A stretch of DNA of 64,000 nt from Paracyclopina nana (taxonomy: Eukaryota; Arthropoda; Copepoda; Cyclopoida; Cyclopettidae): assembly GCA_019096065.1 (NCBI GenBank), contig JAGUCH010000003.1, positions 1,116,001 through 1,180,000 of the forward strand. Reading direction: 5' to 3'. The notes beneath the pieces were generated by a model. The model was not told where the DNA came from, made no database searches, and worked only from the letters and a program-made list of their open reading frames with translations. The position numbers and the translations under genes are program-made. Below are positions 21,701 to 35,199 of this stretch, piece after piece (within the stretch, counting starts at the first letter, position 1; the number at the start of each line of letters is the position of its first letter).

Positions 21701-23245
21701 AGCTGATAAATGGCAAGTTGAGGAAAGTGCCTATCACCGGTATCCTTCGAAGGAAGTTGACAGCCACTGGGAAGAAACCACTGAAGAGTACAATGAAGCC
21801 GTAAGCTTCGATGATCATTCCGATCAAGGGGTAGCCAAAGAGGACTACCAAAATGCCGCCAAAGAACGCTGACGAGCCTTTGATTTTGTGATATTGAAAA
21901 AAGAATCTAAATGTCCTCTCTAAGCCTATGACAAAGGCTAAGCCGCTTAGAAATAAAATCTGCAATAAAACAAAACGCAGCTGAGAAACTGGCATTAAAG
22001 GGGATTTAAAAGTACTTACATTGCCGACCGCAAGAAGGCCCTTGTCAAAGAGCAAGAGCATGCCCAAGAACAGAAAGGCCACCCCGAAGCCTGCAAGGCC
22101 AACGCCAATTTCTGCAAAATCAAACTTTATTAAACAGGAACACAGCATCGTTGAGTATATAAATGGAGTGCTCAAGATCGCCCTCGCAAAGATATGGCAC
22201 TCTGGTCCATGATTTGAGGCTGAATCCAGATGAGCGAAAAAGAGCCACGACGCTGCCAATTTGACGCTCGAAAGTCTCTCCACTGATTGGTAAAGCTTGG
22301 TGAGGCTCTGATGATTTGCGGGACTCCACATATGGCTTGAACGGAAGTACTAGAGCTACTAGCAGCAGCCCATCTGGCTTCAAAGATTTGCGCATTTCTT
22401 CGATGATATCTAGCGGATTGTCACATCTGTCCAAGAGGTTCAAGCAAGAGATGAGGTCGTACTTTTCATGCTCAGCCCAGGACTCGATTGGTAGCACAGT
22501 GATATTTTTCGATTGGAGCAAGGATCGCATAGGAGGAGAGGCCTCGGTTGCAAAAACTTGGCCGTAATAGCTCCTTAGTCTCTCGGTGACTTTCCCATCA
22601 CCTGCACCGAGATCTATCATGGCATTGGCATCTTTGGTCATTTGCAGTTGTTTTAGGTCAGCTTGGCCGTGACTGAGCAAAAGATCAAGTTGGTCCCTCG
22701 ACAAGACGAACATTGATCCTCGATTCAAATATCCGTTCATGTCAGTTTGGCTCATTCGGAACATGGACATGACAGATTTGGCTAGGTTGTACCACCCCTG
22801 GATCAACCAGGAATCAGACTGATCGATCGACTGTCTGATGAAATCTTTCGTCTCCTCGTCTTCGTACAGCTGAATGAATTTGCCCTGAACCTCATTGGGA
22901 ACAACGGTGAGATCAGCACTGTACCAAACCAAAGTCTTGTCCGAGCTCAGCCAGAATTCGTCCTCGGCCGTTTTCCTGACCACGTGCGCGGCCAGAGCGG
23001 ATCTTGAAGTCGACCGCATAGTGAGCGGTAGTGAGACCAAGCAAATTATCACGGAGAAGATGACTATCAGCACTGCAATCTTGTCAAGACCCACAATCTT
23101 GCTCATCTGGACCAGAAAAAATGAGTTTCTTTTGCAAAATGGCCAATGTTTACATTCTAATTTTGCGAGCGACGATTTGAGAAAATTTCAAAATTGAAAT
23201 AGAGAGAGAGAGTAACTTACTTTGAAAGTCCGTGATTTCGATCAT
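15776..23245 (-). CDS. GOLT1: Vesicle transport protein GOT1/GOLT1
   Basis: Small tetraspan Golgi/ER membrane protein acting in ER-to-Golgi transport. Four exons on the minus strand: 23245-23221, 22111-22020, 21959-21699, 15820-15776, giving 140 residues (human GOLT1B has 138). Exon 1 encodes MIEITDFQ; exon 2 KIGVGLAGFGVAFLFLGMLL; exon 3 ILFLSGLAFVIGLERTFRFF onward; exon 4 YMDRLAGDQYKTMI. All junctions keep frame (phases 1, 0, 0) and have good GT-AG sites (gtaagt donors; ttttgcag, ttattgcag and ttctcttgcag acceptors). Intron 1 (1109 bp) contains the whole METTL9 coding region on the same strand. Intron 3 (15821-21698, 5.9 kb) is full of repeats and dwarfs its neighbours. The last exon is short but its sequence and position match the family C-terminus. 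Confidence 0.85.
16557..16990. repeat. Inverted copy of the 2660-3133 repeat
   Basis: Reads as the reverse complement of about 2660-3133, with blocks such as gcaattgcggaaaaa and aatgcaatagatggtgctga. The match ends at gggagcaaaagac, the same point where the copy near HGSNAT ends. It lies in the last intron of GOLT1. A further matching block occurs at about 18350-18600 (reverse complement of 2400-2600), so this copy is interrupted by the material at 16998-18345. Confidence 0.7.
16998..18158. mobile_element. TIR element enclosing a GC-rich minisatellite
   Basis: ctaccggtaaccgaaaatc near 17010 is mirrored near 18130 (gattttcggttaccgttag), with similarity over about 30 bp. Between them is the minisatellite. 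No transposase is seen. It interrupts an older repeat copy in the last GOLT1 intron. Confidence 0.5.
17165..17835. repeat. 19-bp GC-rich minisatellite
   Basis: About 33 tandem units close to gggagacgctgccgggtgc, with variants ending in agc or carrying gagggaaac. A spacer motif (ttttttcccac then aatttgtagtcttgagtagc) occurs before 17180 and again at about 17485-17530, so part of the array was duplicated as a block. Because 19 is not a multiple of three, long open frames run through it on both strands; they carry no protein signal. Confidence 0.9.
18160..18345. repeat. Foldback with about 69-bp arms
   Basis: The left arm 18160-18229 (from ccctaccaccctcagcaaaa) and right arm 18277-18345 (ending ttttgctgaggcggtaggg) are reverse complements with few mismatches. 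The loop holds a second small palindrome around cctcgctgcgctcgg. It is a MITE or foldback element in the GOLT1 last intron. Confidence 0.75.
18600..19438. other. Intronic AT-rich DNA, nothing recognised
   Basis: Part of the last GOLT1 intron. I see no coding exon, RNA gene or clear terminal repeats. Confidence 0.4.
19444..20499. mobile_element. 1.06-kb TIR element, copy 1 (5-bp target duplication)
   Basis: Ends are cacagaagggtcactcctaa on the left and, in reverse complement, cacagtagggtcactcctaa on the right; similarity continues through aaaaaagtcgcatc. CAGGG flanks both sides (19439-19443 and 20500-20504). A 101-codon open frame inside (20040-20345) has no domain. Copy 2 lies at 20855-21451 in the opposite orientation. 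Confidence 0.78.
20855..21451. mobile_element. 0.6-kb TIR element, copy 2, internally deleted
   Basis: Same family as 19444-20499 but inverted. The ends carry the same cacagnagggtcactcct repeats and are flanked by GAATG on both sides (20850-20854 and 21452-21456). About 460 bp of the interior is missing. The join (ggcagccaattgcctaaatt, near 21020) fits a deletion at a 2-bp microhomology. It lies 240 bp from GOLT1 exon 3. Confidence 0.78.
22120..23106 (-). CDS. METTL9: METTL9/DREV protein-histidine methyltransferase
   Basis: Intronless frame of 328 residues. The family methylates N1 of histidine in alternating His-x-His motifs using S-adenosylmethionine. An N-terminal hydrophobic stretch (residues 9-30, IAVLIVIFSVIICLVSLPL) acts as signal or anchor. 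The Rossmann motif I is IDLGAGDGKVTERL near residue 167, followed by DLISCLNLLDRCDNPLDIIE and the typical C-terminus WTRVPYLCEGD ... DAVFLFNKV. The gene lies entirely inside GOLT1 intron 1. A good acceptor (ttttttctggtccag, AG at 23107-23108) directly touches its ATG, and its TGA ends 8 bp before the GOLT1 exon 2. Its last codons contain AATAAA (about 22125-22130), so almost no private 3' UTR exists. Confidence 0.93.
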   Translation of the reverse strand: MSKIVGLDKIAVLIVIFSVIICLVSLPLTMRSTSRSALAAHVVRKTAEDEFWLSSDKTLVWYSADLTVVPNEVQGKFIQLYEDEETKDFIRQSIDQSDSWLIQGWYNLAKSVMSMFRMSQTDMNGYLNRGSMFVLSRDQLDLLLSHGQADLKQLQMTKDANAMIDLGAGDGKVTERLRSYYGQVFATEASPPMRSLLQSKNITVLPIESWAEHEKYDLISCLNLLDRCDNPLDIIEEMRKSLKPDGLLLVALVLPFKPYVESRKSSEPHQALPISGETFERQIGSVVALFRSSGFSLKSWTRVPYLCEGDLEHSIYILNDAVFLFNKV

Positions 23246-23780
23246 ATTTGAAACGTCAGGTTCATCAAGAAGGAAGTTGAGAATCCACTTTTCTGCTGAT
23301 GACACTTACGCTGTTCTGCACCTCCAACTCAAAATTTGTTTCTATCCTGCCGGAAAACGAAAAGACCCTAAAACTGTTATTTACAATCAAAACTGACATT
23401 TATTTGGAGTAAGAAATCCATTTAGCAACGATTTCGCAACATCATCAAACGGCAAGTCTCTCAACAGTCGAAAAGTGTACAACATTATTTTGGGCCGTTT
23501 TTGGAGTTTTATACAGCATTATATTAACAAGAATCCACGCGTTTTGTAAACAAAATGGACTTTATCCAATTTTATGTCGGTTTGTTGAATGCAAAGTTAT
23601 TTTATATGAATTAATAGTGATATTTGTTGGTTTTACAGAATAAAGAAATGAGCTGGTCTTAATTCGATCCAGTTTATTTTGAAATAGTAAATAAAGTCCC
23701 GAAATCGCAGAGGCAACCAAAATTTCCGCGAACGGGCTCCTTTACTTTTTTTAAGAGCAAATTGGTTGACTTGGCTCAAG
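23246..23780. promoter_or_regulatory. Bidirectional promoter region, GOLT1/METTL9 and SEH1
   Basis: 535 bp separate the GOLT1 first ATG (minus) from the SEH1 ATG (plus). No other gene is seen, so the two transcription units must start here, head to head. No TATA box or named motif is assigned. Confidence 0.5.
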
Positions 23781-25031
23781 ATGTTCCAGGCCGTTAATAT
23801 TCCCTGTCAGCACAAGGACTTGGTTCATGATGTGGCTTACGATCACTTCGGTCACCGCCTGGCCACGGCTAGCTCCGATCAGACCGTTAAAGTGTGGGAC
23901 TTTGATCCCGCCACTAACAAGTGGTCATGCTCCGCGTCATGGAAAAGTCACTTTGGCTCCGTCTGGAAAGTCACATGGGCTCACCCCGAATTTGGCCAGG
24001 TCATTGCCACTTGCTCTTTCGACAGAACAGCAGCCATTTGGGAAGAAATTCCGGGATCAGACCAAGCTCTTGGTAAAACTTAATAATTAGCCCATGAGCA
24101 ATCAGTCATTTGAAATGAATTCTTGTTGTAGGAAGCCAAAGTGACGATGCCAAATCTCACTGGGTGAAAAAGGCCAGCTTGGTTGATTCCAGAACTTCAG
24201 TGACTGACGTCAAATTTGGGCCTCGACATCTTGGCCTTTTGTTGGCGACCGGGTCGGCCGATGGAACAGTCAGGATATATGAGGCTCAAGATGTCATGAA
24301 CCTTGGTCAATGGTCCTTGCAACATGAGATCCAATGCAAGCTACCGTGCAGTTGCATCTCATGGAACATGTCTGTGGCCAAAAATCAGCCTCCCATGATT
24401 GCTGTTGGCAGTGACGACTCCAGCACAACTTCAGGACCTAAAGTAGTTTTAAATGGGATTTTGAAAAGAGGCAGAGAGCTTAATCATTCTTACGTTAGGT
24501 ATTTGTGTACGAGTTTAACGAAGCTGGAAGGCGATGGATCCGAGTAGAGTCACTAATGACAATCAATGAGAGCGTGCACGATATTGCTTTTGCGCCAAAC
24601 ATTGGAAGAAGTTACATGGTTTTGGCAGTGGCCACCAACAAAGATTTGCGCATTATTTCTCTCAAAAACACGGGCGAAGAGCCCATCAATCCAAAGCAGA
24701 AGGACCAAGAACTAACCAACAAATATCAGGTAATATGATATCCTGGTAGAATTTGGATTGATTTCACCATGATATGCATTGAAATTGGAAACAGGTCAGA
24801 TTGGCTGGACATTATAATGACCATGGATCAACTGTGTGGCGAGTCTGCTGGAATGTGACTGGCACCATTTTAGCCTCCTCTGGTGATGATGGCCAGGTCA
24901 GGCTGTGGAAAGCCAATTACATGGATGATTGGAAATGTGTGGCTGTTCTCAGAGGAGATGGCCAAGGTGGAAATACTCTTCCAATCAACCCTACAATATT
25001 CTCTCAGCAGCCCAAATTTTTGGCTCAATAA
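23781..25031 (+). CDS. SEH1: Nucleoporin SEH1 (WD40)
   Basis: Beta-propeller shared by the nuclear pore Y-complex and the GATOR2 complex that signals amino acids to TORC1. Exons: 23781-24072, 24132-24442, 24499-24729, 24795-25031; 356 residues (human SEH1L has 360). The start matches the family: [22 protein letters not shown] repeats are clear at [61 protein letters not shown] and [20 protein letters not shown]. Introns are 55-65 bp. The TAA stop overlaps AATAAA (25030-25035), and the 3' end converges on the tubulin poly(A) signal at 25065-25070, so the two transcripts' tails nearly meet or overlap. Confidence 0.95.
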
Positions 25032-25218
25032 TAAATGAAATTCTTCGAGGACATCACTCAAAGCTTTATTCACATGGGCTCAAGGTCAGTGTTAAAATGT
25101 TGTTAGTATTGTTAGTTTAAAAGGGGTGCCTAGAGTTAATAGTTATTGTGCATTGGTTAGTAAGGTTAGAGTAAGAGTTAGTTTAGCCTGCCCCATGCAA
25201 ATAACCATTGATGAGAAT

Positions 25219-27421
<2,203 letters not shown>

Positions 27422-28097
27422 TTTGCTTAAGTTAGGTTAGTGATGGGTGTGGAAATTAGAGAAAATTAGCCGGTCTGTATATGATGATACTGAACGACGT
27501 TCTCAGAGCGAATGAAGCAAAGGAAGTGGGAAGTTACTCAACTGAAGCAAAATTTGTCACGCACGCTGGGAACTTTGGGAAAAGGCTACCTTTTTCAATT
27601 GGCAGGCGAAGCCTGAGGTTTTGATCATTCGCTTCTCACCGTGCGCGCAATGTGGCTAAACCGCGAGCCATCGTGCATGTAAACCATAAAATGGATCCTA
27701 TTTCTCAGAAAATGAAAAAGTTGCACTTTTCTGTCTGAAGCACAGCATATGTACAAACGGTTCCCTTCTTGCAGAAGAAATTCTGAAATTACAGTTACAC
27801 TAGAGCAACTAGATTAAAGGCTAGACTATTTCATAACTGGCTAAGCTTCGATTAATCCACTTGTGATTTAATGATGGTGAGGTAATCACTCAATCAAGCA
27901 AAAATGCAATGCAATTGTCACAACAAAATGCGAGTTGATTTTTGCAGTATGCATGTGTAGATTGGTAGCTGAACCAGAACTAGATTAATTACGGCTTGGA
28001 GCATAATCACGAACCACCGAAACTTCAATGTAAATTGATTTTTAGCGCACACACAAACATCATTCTAAGGAGAAAATGAGCTACTAAGGGAAAATAT
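27422..28097. other. Upstream region of alpha-tubulin
   Basis: Contains the tubulin promoter by position. No coding sequence, RNA gene or clear repeat is recognised. Confidence 0.45.
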
Positions 28098-28272
28098 TAC
28101 CGTACCTGCGCTAATTTAGGTCCGCTCGAGAATAAGAACGCACGAAACTAAGTTTTAAAAAAATTCTTTTTCATAACCGGGCACAATTTTCTTTAATTTA
28201 AGTCCGCTCTAAGTTTAGTCCGCGTTCGAAATTAGGTCCGAAATTAGGACTTAAATTTGAACGGGTACGGTA
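28098..28272. mobile_element. Small foldback/MITE with repeated aggtccg motif
   Basis: taccgtacc at 28098-28106 is mirrored by ggtacggta at 28264-28272. Inside, aatttaggtccg-like motifs recur about five times in both orientations. No protein is encoded. Target duplication is not clear. Confidence 0.5.
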
Positions 28273-28842
28273 TGCGATTTTTTGAAAATATGAGCCAAAA
28301 TCCCATATAACTTCGTTGAAATCACTGAACAAATCAGACAACTTTGCTACTTAATAGAAAATCTCATTCTGAGCTTTGTGAGCAATTAAGGTATTATTAT
28401 TATTAAGATGCATCACACAATTATATAAAAACATATGCATCAATTTATTCGAAGGCGGAGTTGTTCTGCCTGCCTCGTAATATTCGAGCAGAGCTTATAA
28501 AATATGTTCGTTCTTTCACTTTAGGCGATATAGTGAGAATAATTGTTATAGCGCAAAAGTAAGTGTTACGTTGATTGATTTCTCAATGCACTGTAGTGGA
28601 CGTAAAGTTAACCTTACAAATCATCAATGCTTTTTCAATGGTGCTCATCGCAAAAGGAAATCACAAAAAGTCAGACTTGCTGGAGCTGCTTCCATTGTGG
28701 TCATTTTGTTAACTTTCATTTGATAAAAATGAACGGGATATTTCACTAACTCTCATCGCAACGCTCGAAATGTCAACATATATTCGCGTCAATACTGAAT
28801 AAAACGAACTCAATTTATACGAAATCACTTTCACGCTCATTT
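28273..28842. other. Intergenic, nothing recognised
   Basis: AT-rich DNA between the small foldback and the 3' end of DNAJC17. I see no coding region, RNA gene or clear repeat. Confidence 0.4.
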
Positions 28843-28846
28843 TTTA

Positions 28847-29755
28847 TTAGCTATCTTCTAAAGCGTCTAAACGCTTCATTTCTTCAATAAGCTTTTTACG
28901 TTCTTCTTCTTGCCTCAGCTGCCTCATCACAAGCGTCTCAAAATCATTAAAGTTTGTAGTTGGATTATTTGGCTGGAAAGTTGGAGCACTTGGTATATTT
29001 TTGTCCTTGTTGTCTTCACTATCATCTCCAATTAGCTTCACTTTCAGAGGATTCTCGGGAAATCCTTGTTCGATGCTAGCTGCCATTTTGGCAGCACTCG
29101 CAGCCACCATTTCCACAAGACCCGAGTGAGAGCCAGATTTCTTTTTACTAGGTAAGACGATGACTTCTCCAACGTCGCCATATTTGCAGAAAATTCTCCT
29201 CAAAGTGTCAACATCATAATTATGGCTATCACCACTTTTGCTTTCTTTCCACCTCACTTTCAATTTGGCTGATGTTTCGGGCTGATGGTGGCTGAAATTA
29301 GGTACATGCAGCTTTTCATTTCTGATCAAATCCTGGAGCTTCTCTTGTTCTTCTTCTAGCTGCTTTTTTCCTTCTCTTTGAAGCCGCTCAATTTCAGCCT
29401 TCAAATTCTGGCTAGCTTTGAAGGTGTCAGCGCTCCGGTCAAAAGCGGCCTTTTCTCTGGCCTCCAAGTCATCCTTGAGTTTTCTCCTTTTGGCATCTAA
29501 TTGACGATTTCTCAATTCGTTGGCTTTCCTAGCCTTGAGCAAATTGTCGTACGCACTTCGAGCCTTTTCATCTGTTAGCACGGCCAAAGCTTCTGAAAGT
29601 TGATGAAAAAGCTCCGCGGCTTTGGGATTATCCGGGTTTTTGTCGGGATGGCACGTCAAGGCCTTTTTCCTGTACGCCTTCTTGATCGCGACGGCATCGG
29701 CATCACTTTCAATATCCAAGAGTAAATAAAGATCGAGATCTTTCACCTTCTCCAT
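28847..29755 (-). CDS. DNAJC17: DNAJC17-type J-domain/RRM protein
   Basis: Single-exon gene, 302 residues. The family is nuclear and linked to pre-mRNA splicing. An N-terminal J domain (residues 8-72, DLYLLLDIESDADAVAIKKA, with HPD at residues 36-38) is followed by a long charged coiled-coil (80-145) and an RRM near 165-245 (KVRWKES ... LRRIFCKYGDVGEVIVLP). The C-terminus has the family's FETLVMRQLRQEEERKKLIE helix. The TAA stop overlaps AATAAA on the minus strand (28843-28848), leaving almost no 3' UTR. Confidence 0.94.
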   Translation of the reverse strand: MEKVKDLDLYLLLDIESDADAVAIKKAYRKKALTCHPDKNPDNPKAAELFHQLSEALAVLTDEKARSAYDNLLKARKANELRNRQLDAKRRKLKDDLEAREKAAFDRSADTFKASQNLKAEIERLQREGKKQLEEEQEKLQDLIRNEKLHVPNFSHHQPETSAKLKVRWKESKSGDSHNYDVDTLRRIFCKYGDVGEVIVLPSKKKSGSHSGLVEMVAASAAKMAASIEQGFPENPLKVKLIGDDSEDNKDKNIPSAPTFQPNNPTTNFNDFETLVMRQLRQEEERKKLIEEMKRLDALEDS

Positions 29756-30334
29756 CGTTTCTCAAATTTTCGTTTTGAAACGTTGAATTTTCCGTCAACT
29801 TGGACGTAAACAAATCGGGTCGAAAAATAACTCTCAGGTACTTTTTTGCAAATTGTGAGCTAAAACATGACTTTGTAGGTACTTTTTTCAGTTCTCATAA
29901 TTTGAACTGAAAAACTAACCTACAAGATTGCGTTTACATATATTCAGACGCCATATGCGCTCACAGATGAAAGCCTTGATGCCTAAAAAAACTCGAGTCA
30001 TTTCGCGCTTATAGTGCTCTCATTTGAGAATACTGAGCAGAGACTTATATAACTCTGATACTGAGTACTGACTCACTGAGTTCAAGAATTTAGAATTATT
30101 TAACTTTAAGGAAAATTAGCAAAGCATTAACAGAATTTTCAATAATCACTCTAGTGGCACTGAGAGCTTTTTTAAAAATAAATTGGACCATCTTGAGAGG
30201 TTACCCCTAGATAGTAATCATGCCAAAGTGTTTGCCCTTGGGCCCCTGGCCCCTGGGGGCCGCGACTGCATAGCCGAACTAGCAAGTCTTAGTGGAAAAA
30301 AAGCGACAATTGTTCACTAATAATAGTGTTTCTC

Positions 30335-30620
30335 ATGTACATTGTGTACATAGTGCACATTGCATACATCAACTACATTGTGTACATTATGTACATTGTG
30401 TACATCATGTACATTGTGTACATTGTGTACAGTGTGTATATTGTGAACAGCATGTTCATTGGTTACATCATGAACACTAAAGTGTGAACAGTGTGTACAG
30501 TGTGTACATTGTGTGCATTGTGTACAGCGTATAGATTGTGTACAGCGTGTAGATTGTCTACAGTGTGTACATTGTGTACAGCGTGTAGATTGTCTACAGT
30601 GTGTACATTGTGTACGTTCC
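30335..30620. repeat. 9-bp array (attgtgtac units)
   Basis: About 30 units close to attgtgtac. Each unit contains the palindrome gtac. Open frames (rich in His-Val-His or Cys-Thr) on both strands reflect the period of nine. The unit runs opposite to that of the partner array at 30955-31110. Confidence 0.85.
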
Positions 30621-30954
30621 GCACCATTCAGGTGACTTTTTGACTGTTTTCCTTTTTGCTGCAGCATTGCCAGCACTCTGGAAAACCATAAGCAGGTTCA
30701 GAGCTCAAGTGTAGCTGAGTACCTCTAAATCACTCATGGCTATGCAACTAAGTAATGTTTCATTTGATTACTCATGAGCTAAAAACCCGATATTGACTCA
30801 TCATAAGGACTATATTGTTTCATTTTTGTCTGCGTGGCGGCAGGTTCACTAGATGCAGGAAAATCCTTGTTTTTTGCTGCATATCTTCAGTGCAATTACG
30901 ATATTGTTGTCATATGTAATGAAATATTGCTCATTACTGCAAAGTTATGTCTTT

Positions 30955-31110
30955 GGGTTGTACACGCTGTACACAATGTACACGTTGTACACAATGTACC
31001 CGCTGTACACAATTTACTCACTGTACACATTGAACACGCTTTACTCAATGTACACAATGTATACTCTATACACAATGTACCTGCTGTACACAGTGAATAA
31101 GGTGCACATA
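30955..31110. repeat. 9-bp array, reverse orientation
   Basis: About 16 units close to gtacacaat, the reverse complement of the array at 30335-30620, separated by a 335-bp unique centre. Together they can form a long hairpin. Confidence 0.85.
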
Positions 31111-31638
31111 GTGAAGAGGCTTAACACTATTTGTGACTGTTTTTTTACAAGTTTTGCTTGCATTTGTCACCTGGCTATGCAGTTGTGGCCCTCCTGGGAG
31201 GGGATATATTGGCCATCAAAGCTTAGTGAAATTCTTATGTAGTGAAACTTTCGACCCCTCTCAGAGCCATTTGAAGCAAGTTGTCATCTTGCTCCACGGG
31301 GCAAAATACAAATTTTAGGGGTTAACTTAGGAGCAAAATTGAGGGAACTTTCCCCGGATGAATTTTGTTCATTTTTTGCTCAGTCAGTCAAAGATAATTA
31401 CTTTCCAAAGGTTTTTCAAAAAGCTCTAAGTGCCACTAGTGATTATTGAAAATTCTGTGAACGCTTTCCTTAAGTCATTGCAGAGCTCTCTACATCTTCT
31501 TGTCATTTTGCCTTACACGCTTACCAAAGTTTCATGTATATGTGTTGGCAAATCGAAAAAATGATGATGTATCGTCAAAAATGTTGCTGACATTCATTTT
31601 TTCAAAACAAGTCAAAATAGCATATTTTCGAGGTGTAT

Positions 31639-33532
<1,894 letters not shown>

Positions 33533-34836
33533 ATGACAATGGAGGAAGCTGTGAGAAATGTGTGCGATGCACTTGTGCTTGATTTTCTGCTTGACCAAAA
33601 CCGGTGCGATGTAGCTCAAAGCTTCAAAAGACTGAGGGAGAATTCCAATCCTCCGAACCTGCATGGTATCAAGCTCCAACATCTTGTCAGCCATCATTAC
33701 TCCACGAAATCCGAATTTGAATCGTTGTGCAATGACAAAAAGTGCGCGGAGAATTTCGTGTTCAAATACCTGCTCATCAATGGGCATGTTGACATTGGCA
33801 GAGCTTTCAAAACACTGACTCAAGCTCGACTGAAAGAAGACCAGCACAAAGAGCTCTTTTTAAGTGACTTAGTAAAACACCACCAAGAATTTAACTACAA
33901 CGACAGGACCAAGTGGGTCCCTATTATGGAAGCCTATGGAGACAAGCTTGACATGATTGACCTCCTGGATGATGGCAAAACTGAAATTGCAAAGGTCTTG
34001 CGATTTATCCTGGACGAAAACGTACCTATTCGAGTTGAGCAAGCTAGACTTAGCCAAAACAATTTGGTGTTTAAAGAAGAACGATTTAGCTTACGCACCT
34101 TCAAAGTAAAGGACCATGGAATGGACGTTAAACAATTCACTCGAGCTCATTGTGGCCCGCTATCTGATGAGTGCTTAATGAATAAGGCACGAGAGGAACT
34201 TATAACCAAGTCTTTGGTGATGAATTATTCAAAATTTATCAAGGACACTTACAAAATTATCCGATTGGCCTCTTATCAATGGGTTGCAGCTATAATAGGG
34301 TGCTATTTAACCAAATATCTGAAAACTCCTAGGTTCCCTCAAGTTGCCTTTCTGAGCAATTCCAAAAAAGTCTTGTTCCAAACTGGAGCATGGTCAGTGG
34401 AAGAGATTGACTTCCTAACTAAGCATATTGACCAGAAAGGTGGATCGTATGACATAAATGCTCTTCAGGAGAATCTTCATCGATCGAAAAGAGATTTGCT
34501 CAACATGGTTTGGAGGCTGACTAAAGACTCAGTGCATGACTACAAGCCTGGCAGGAGATTTACCATGGAAGAAGAAGTTTTGATGATAAGCACCGTCCTT
34601 CAAGGCAACAAGCCAGCAACTCTGCAGGAATTTGAAGCAAACTGTGATTTAACTCAAATCATGAAAGAAGAGCTGTCAAAGTTGCTAAAGCGCCCACAAC
34701 GAAGCATTTATTTCCATTGGCATCAAATTACAAAAGCAGCCATTTTGTCACTTTTTCATGGCAAATTAGCAACTAACTTCACCAAAGCTTTCTTCAGATT
34801 CATAATTGAATCAAAAGTTATTTCAATGAGTACTAT
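33533..34836 (+). pseudogene. Myb/SANT-like protein, 5' part, cut by LTR insertion
   Basis: 434 codons remain before the retroelement. The N-terminal 170 residues (MTMEEAVRNVCDALVLDF) are helical and not recognised. SANT/Myb-like repeats begin near GAWSVEEIDFLTKHIDQKGG and GRRFTMEEEVLMISTVLQ, the latter followed by LKRPQRSIYFHWHQITK. This layout recalls TTF1/REB1-type Myb proteins, but I cannot name it. Reading continues 17 codons into the LTR and stops at 34886-34888. The matching 3' part lies at 45251-45621, and CTAT flanks the insertion on both sides. The intact protein would be about 537 residues; the allele seen here loses the last 103. Whether the insertion is fixed or only in this haplotype is unknown. 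Confidence 0.75.
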
Positions 34837-35035
34837 TGTAGGAGGTTCGCATAGACCCCCCGAGGGTGACACGTACGCCCGCGGGTAGCGATGGAAGAAC
34901 TTGCTACTAGAAACTAGTCGAGGTGTTTACTCGAGTGCGTCCGTTTATTAACTGCTTCTGTACAATTAGCTTCACCGGGACGTCGCGCCCGCTGCGCGTC
35001 TGCGAGCACGCCCGTCTACCCGTGTTCCTGCTACA
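34837..35035 (-). repeat. 3' LTR
   Basis: 199 bp, TG...CA termini with short inverted ends (tgtag/ctaca). It reads the same as the copy at 45048-45246. The plus strand adds a stop codon (34886-34888) to the interrupted Myb-like frame. Confidence 0.93.
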
Positions 35036-35048
35036 ACTTCCCCCTACT
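35036..35048 (-). other. Polypurine tract
   Basis: On the minus strand agtagggggaagt directly precedes the 3' LTR, as expected for second-strand priming; this fixes the orientation of the element. Confidence 0.7.
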
Positions 35049-35199
35049 GAAGGGTTGTCGTGTCCTCACGACGGGGGCCTACGATCCTTTGCCTTGGCGT
35101 AGCAGGCCACCAGGGAGGCTGGGGGTGCTCCCGCAGTCTCGACTTCGGGGAATGGTTTTAAAGGCGTCGATGCACGAAGGCACCATGGCTGCGGGCAGG

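Larger units (their letters stand above)
30106..31473. mobile_element. 1.37-kb foldback element carrying facing 9-bp arrays
   Basis: The left end (ttaaggaaa, then acagaattttcaataatcac and agtggcac) is repeated in reverse complement at the right end (about 31405-31473). Inner blocks are also mirrored: ggccgcgactgcatagcc near 30258 matches the complement near 31180-31200. The element holds two tandem arrays in opposite orientation (30335-30620 and 30955-31110). No transposase is seen. Confidence 0.65.

Noticed and set aside
30335-31110. Possible CRISPR-like array
   Set aside because: Units are 9 bp and contiguous without unique spacers, and the DNA is from an animal.
30292-31242. His/Val/Cys-rich and Tyr/Thr-rich open frames
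   Set aside because: Translations of the 9-bp arrays; the repeat period is a multiple of three, so frames stay open without coding meaning.
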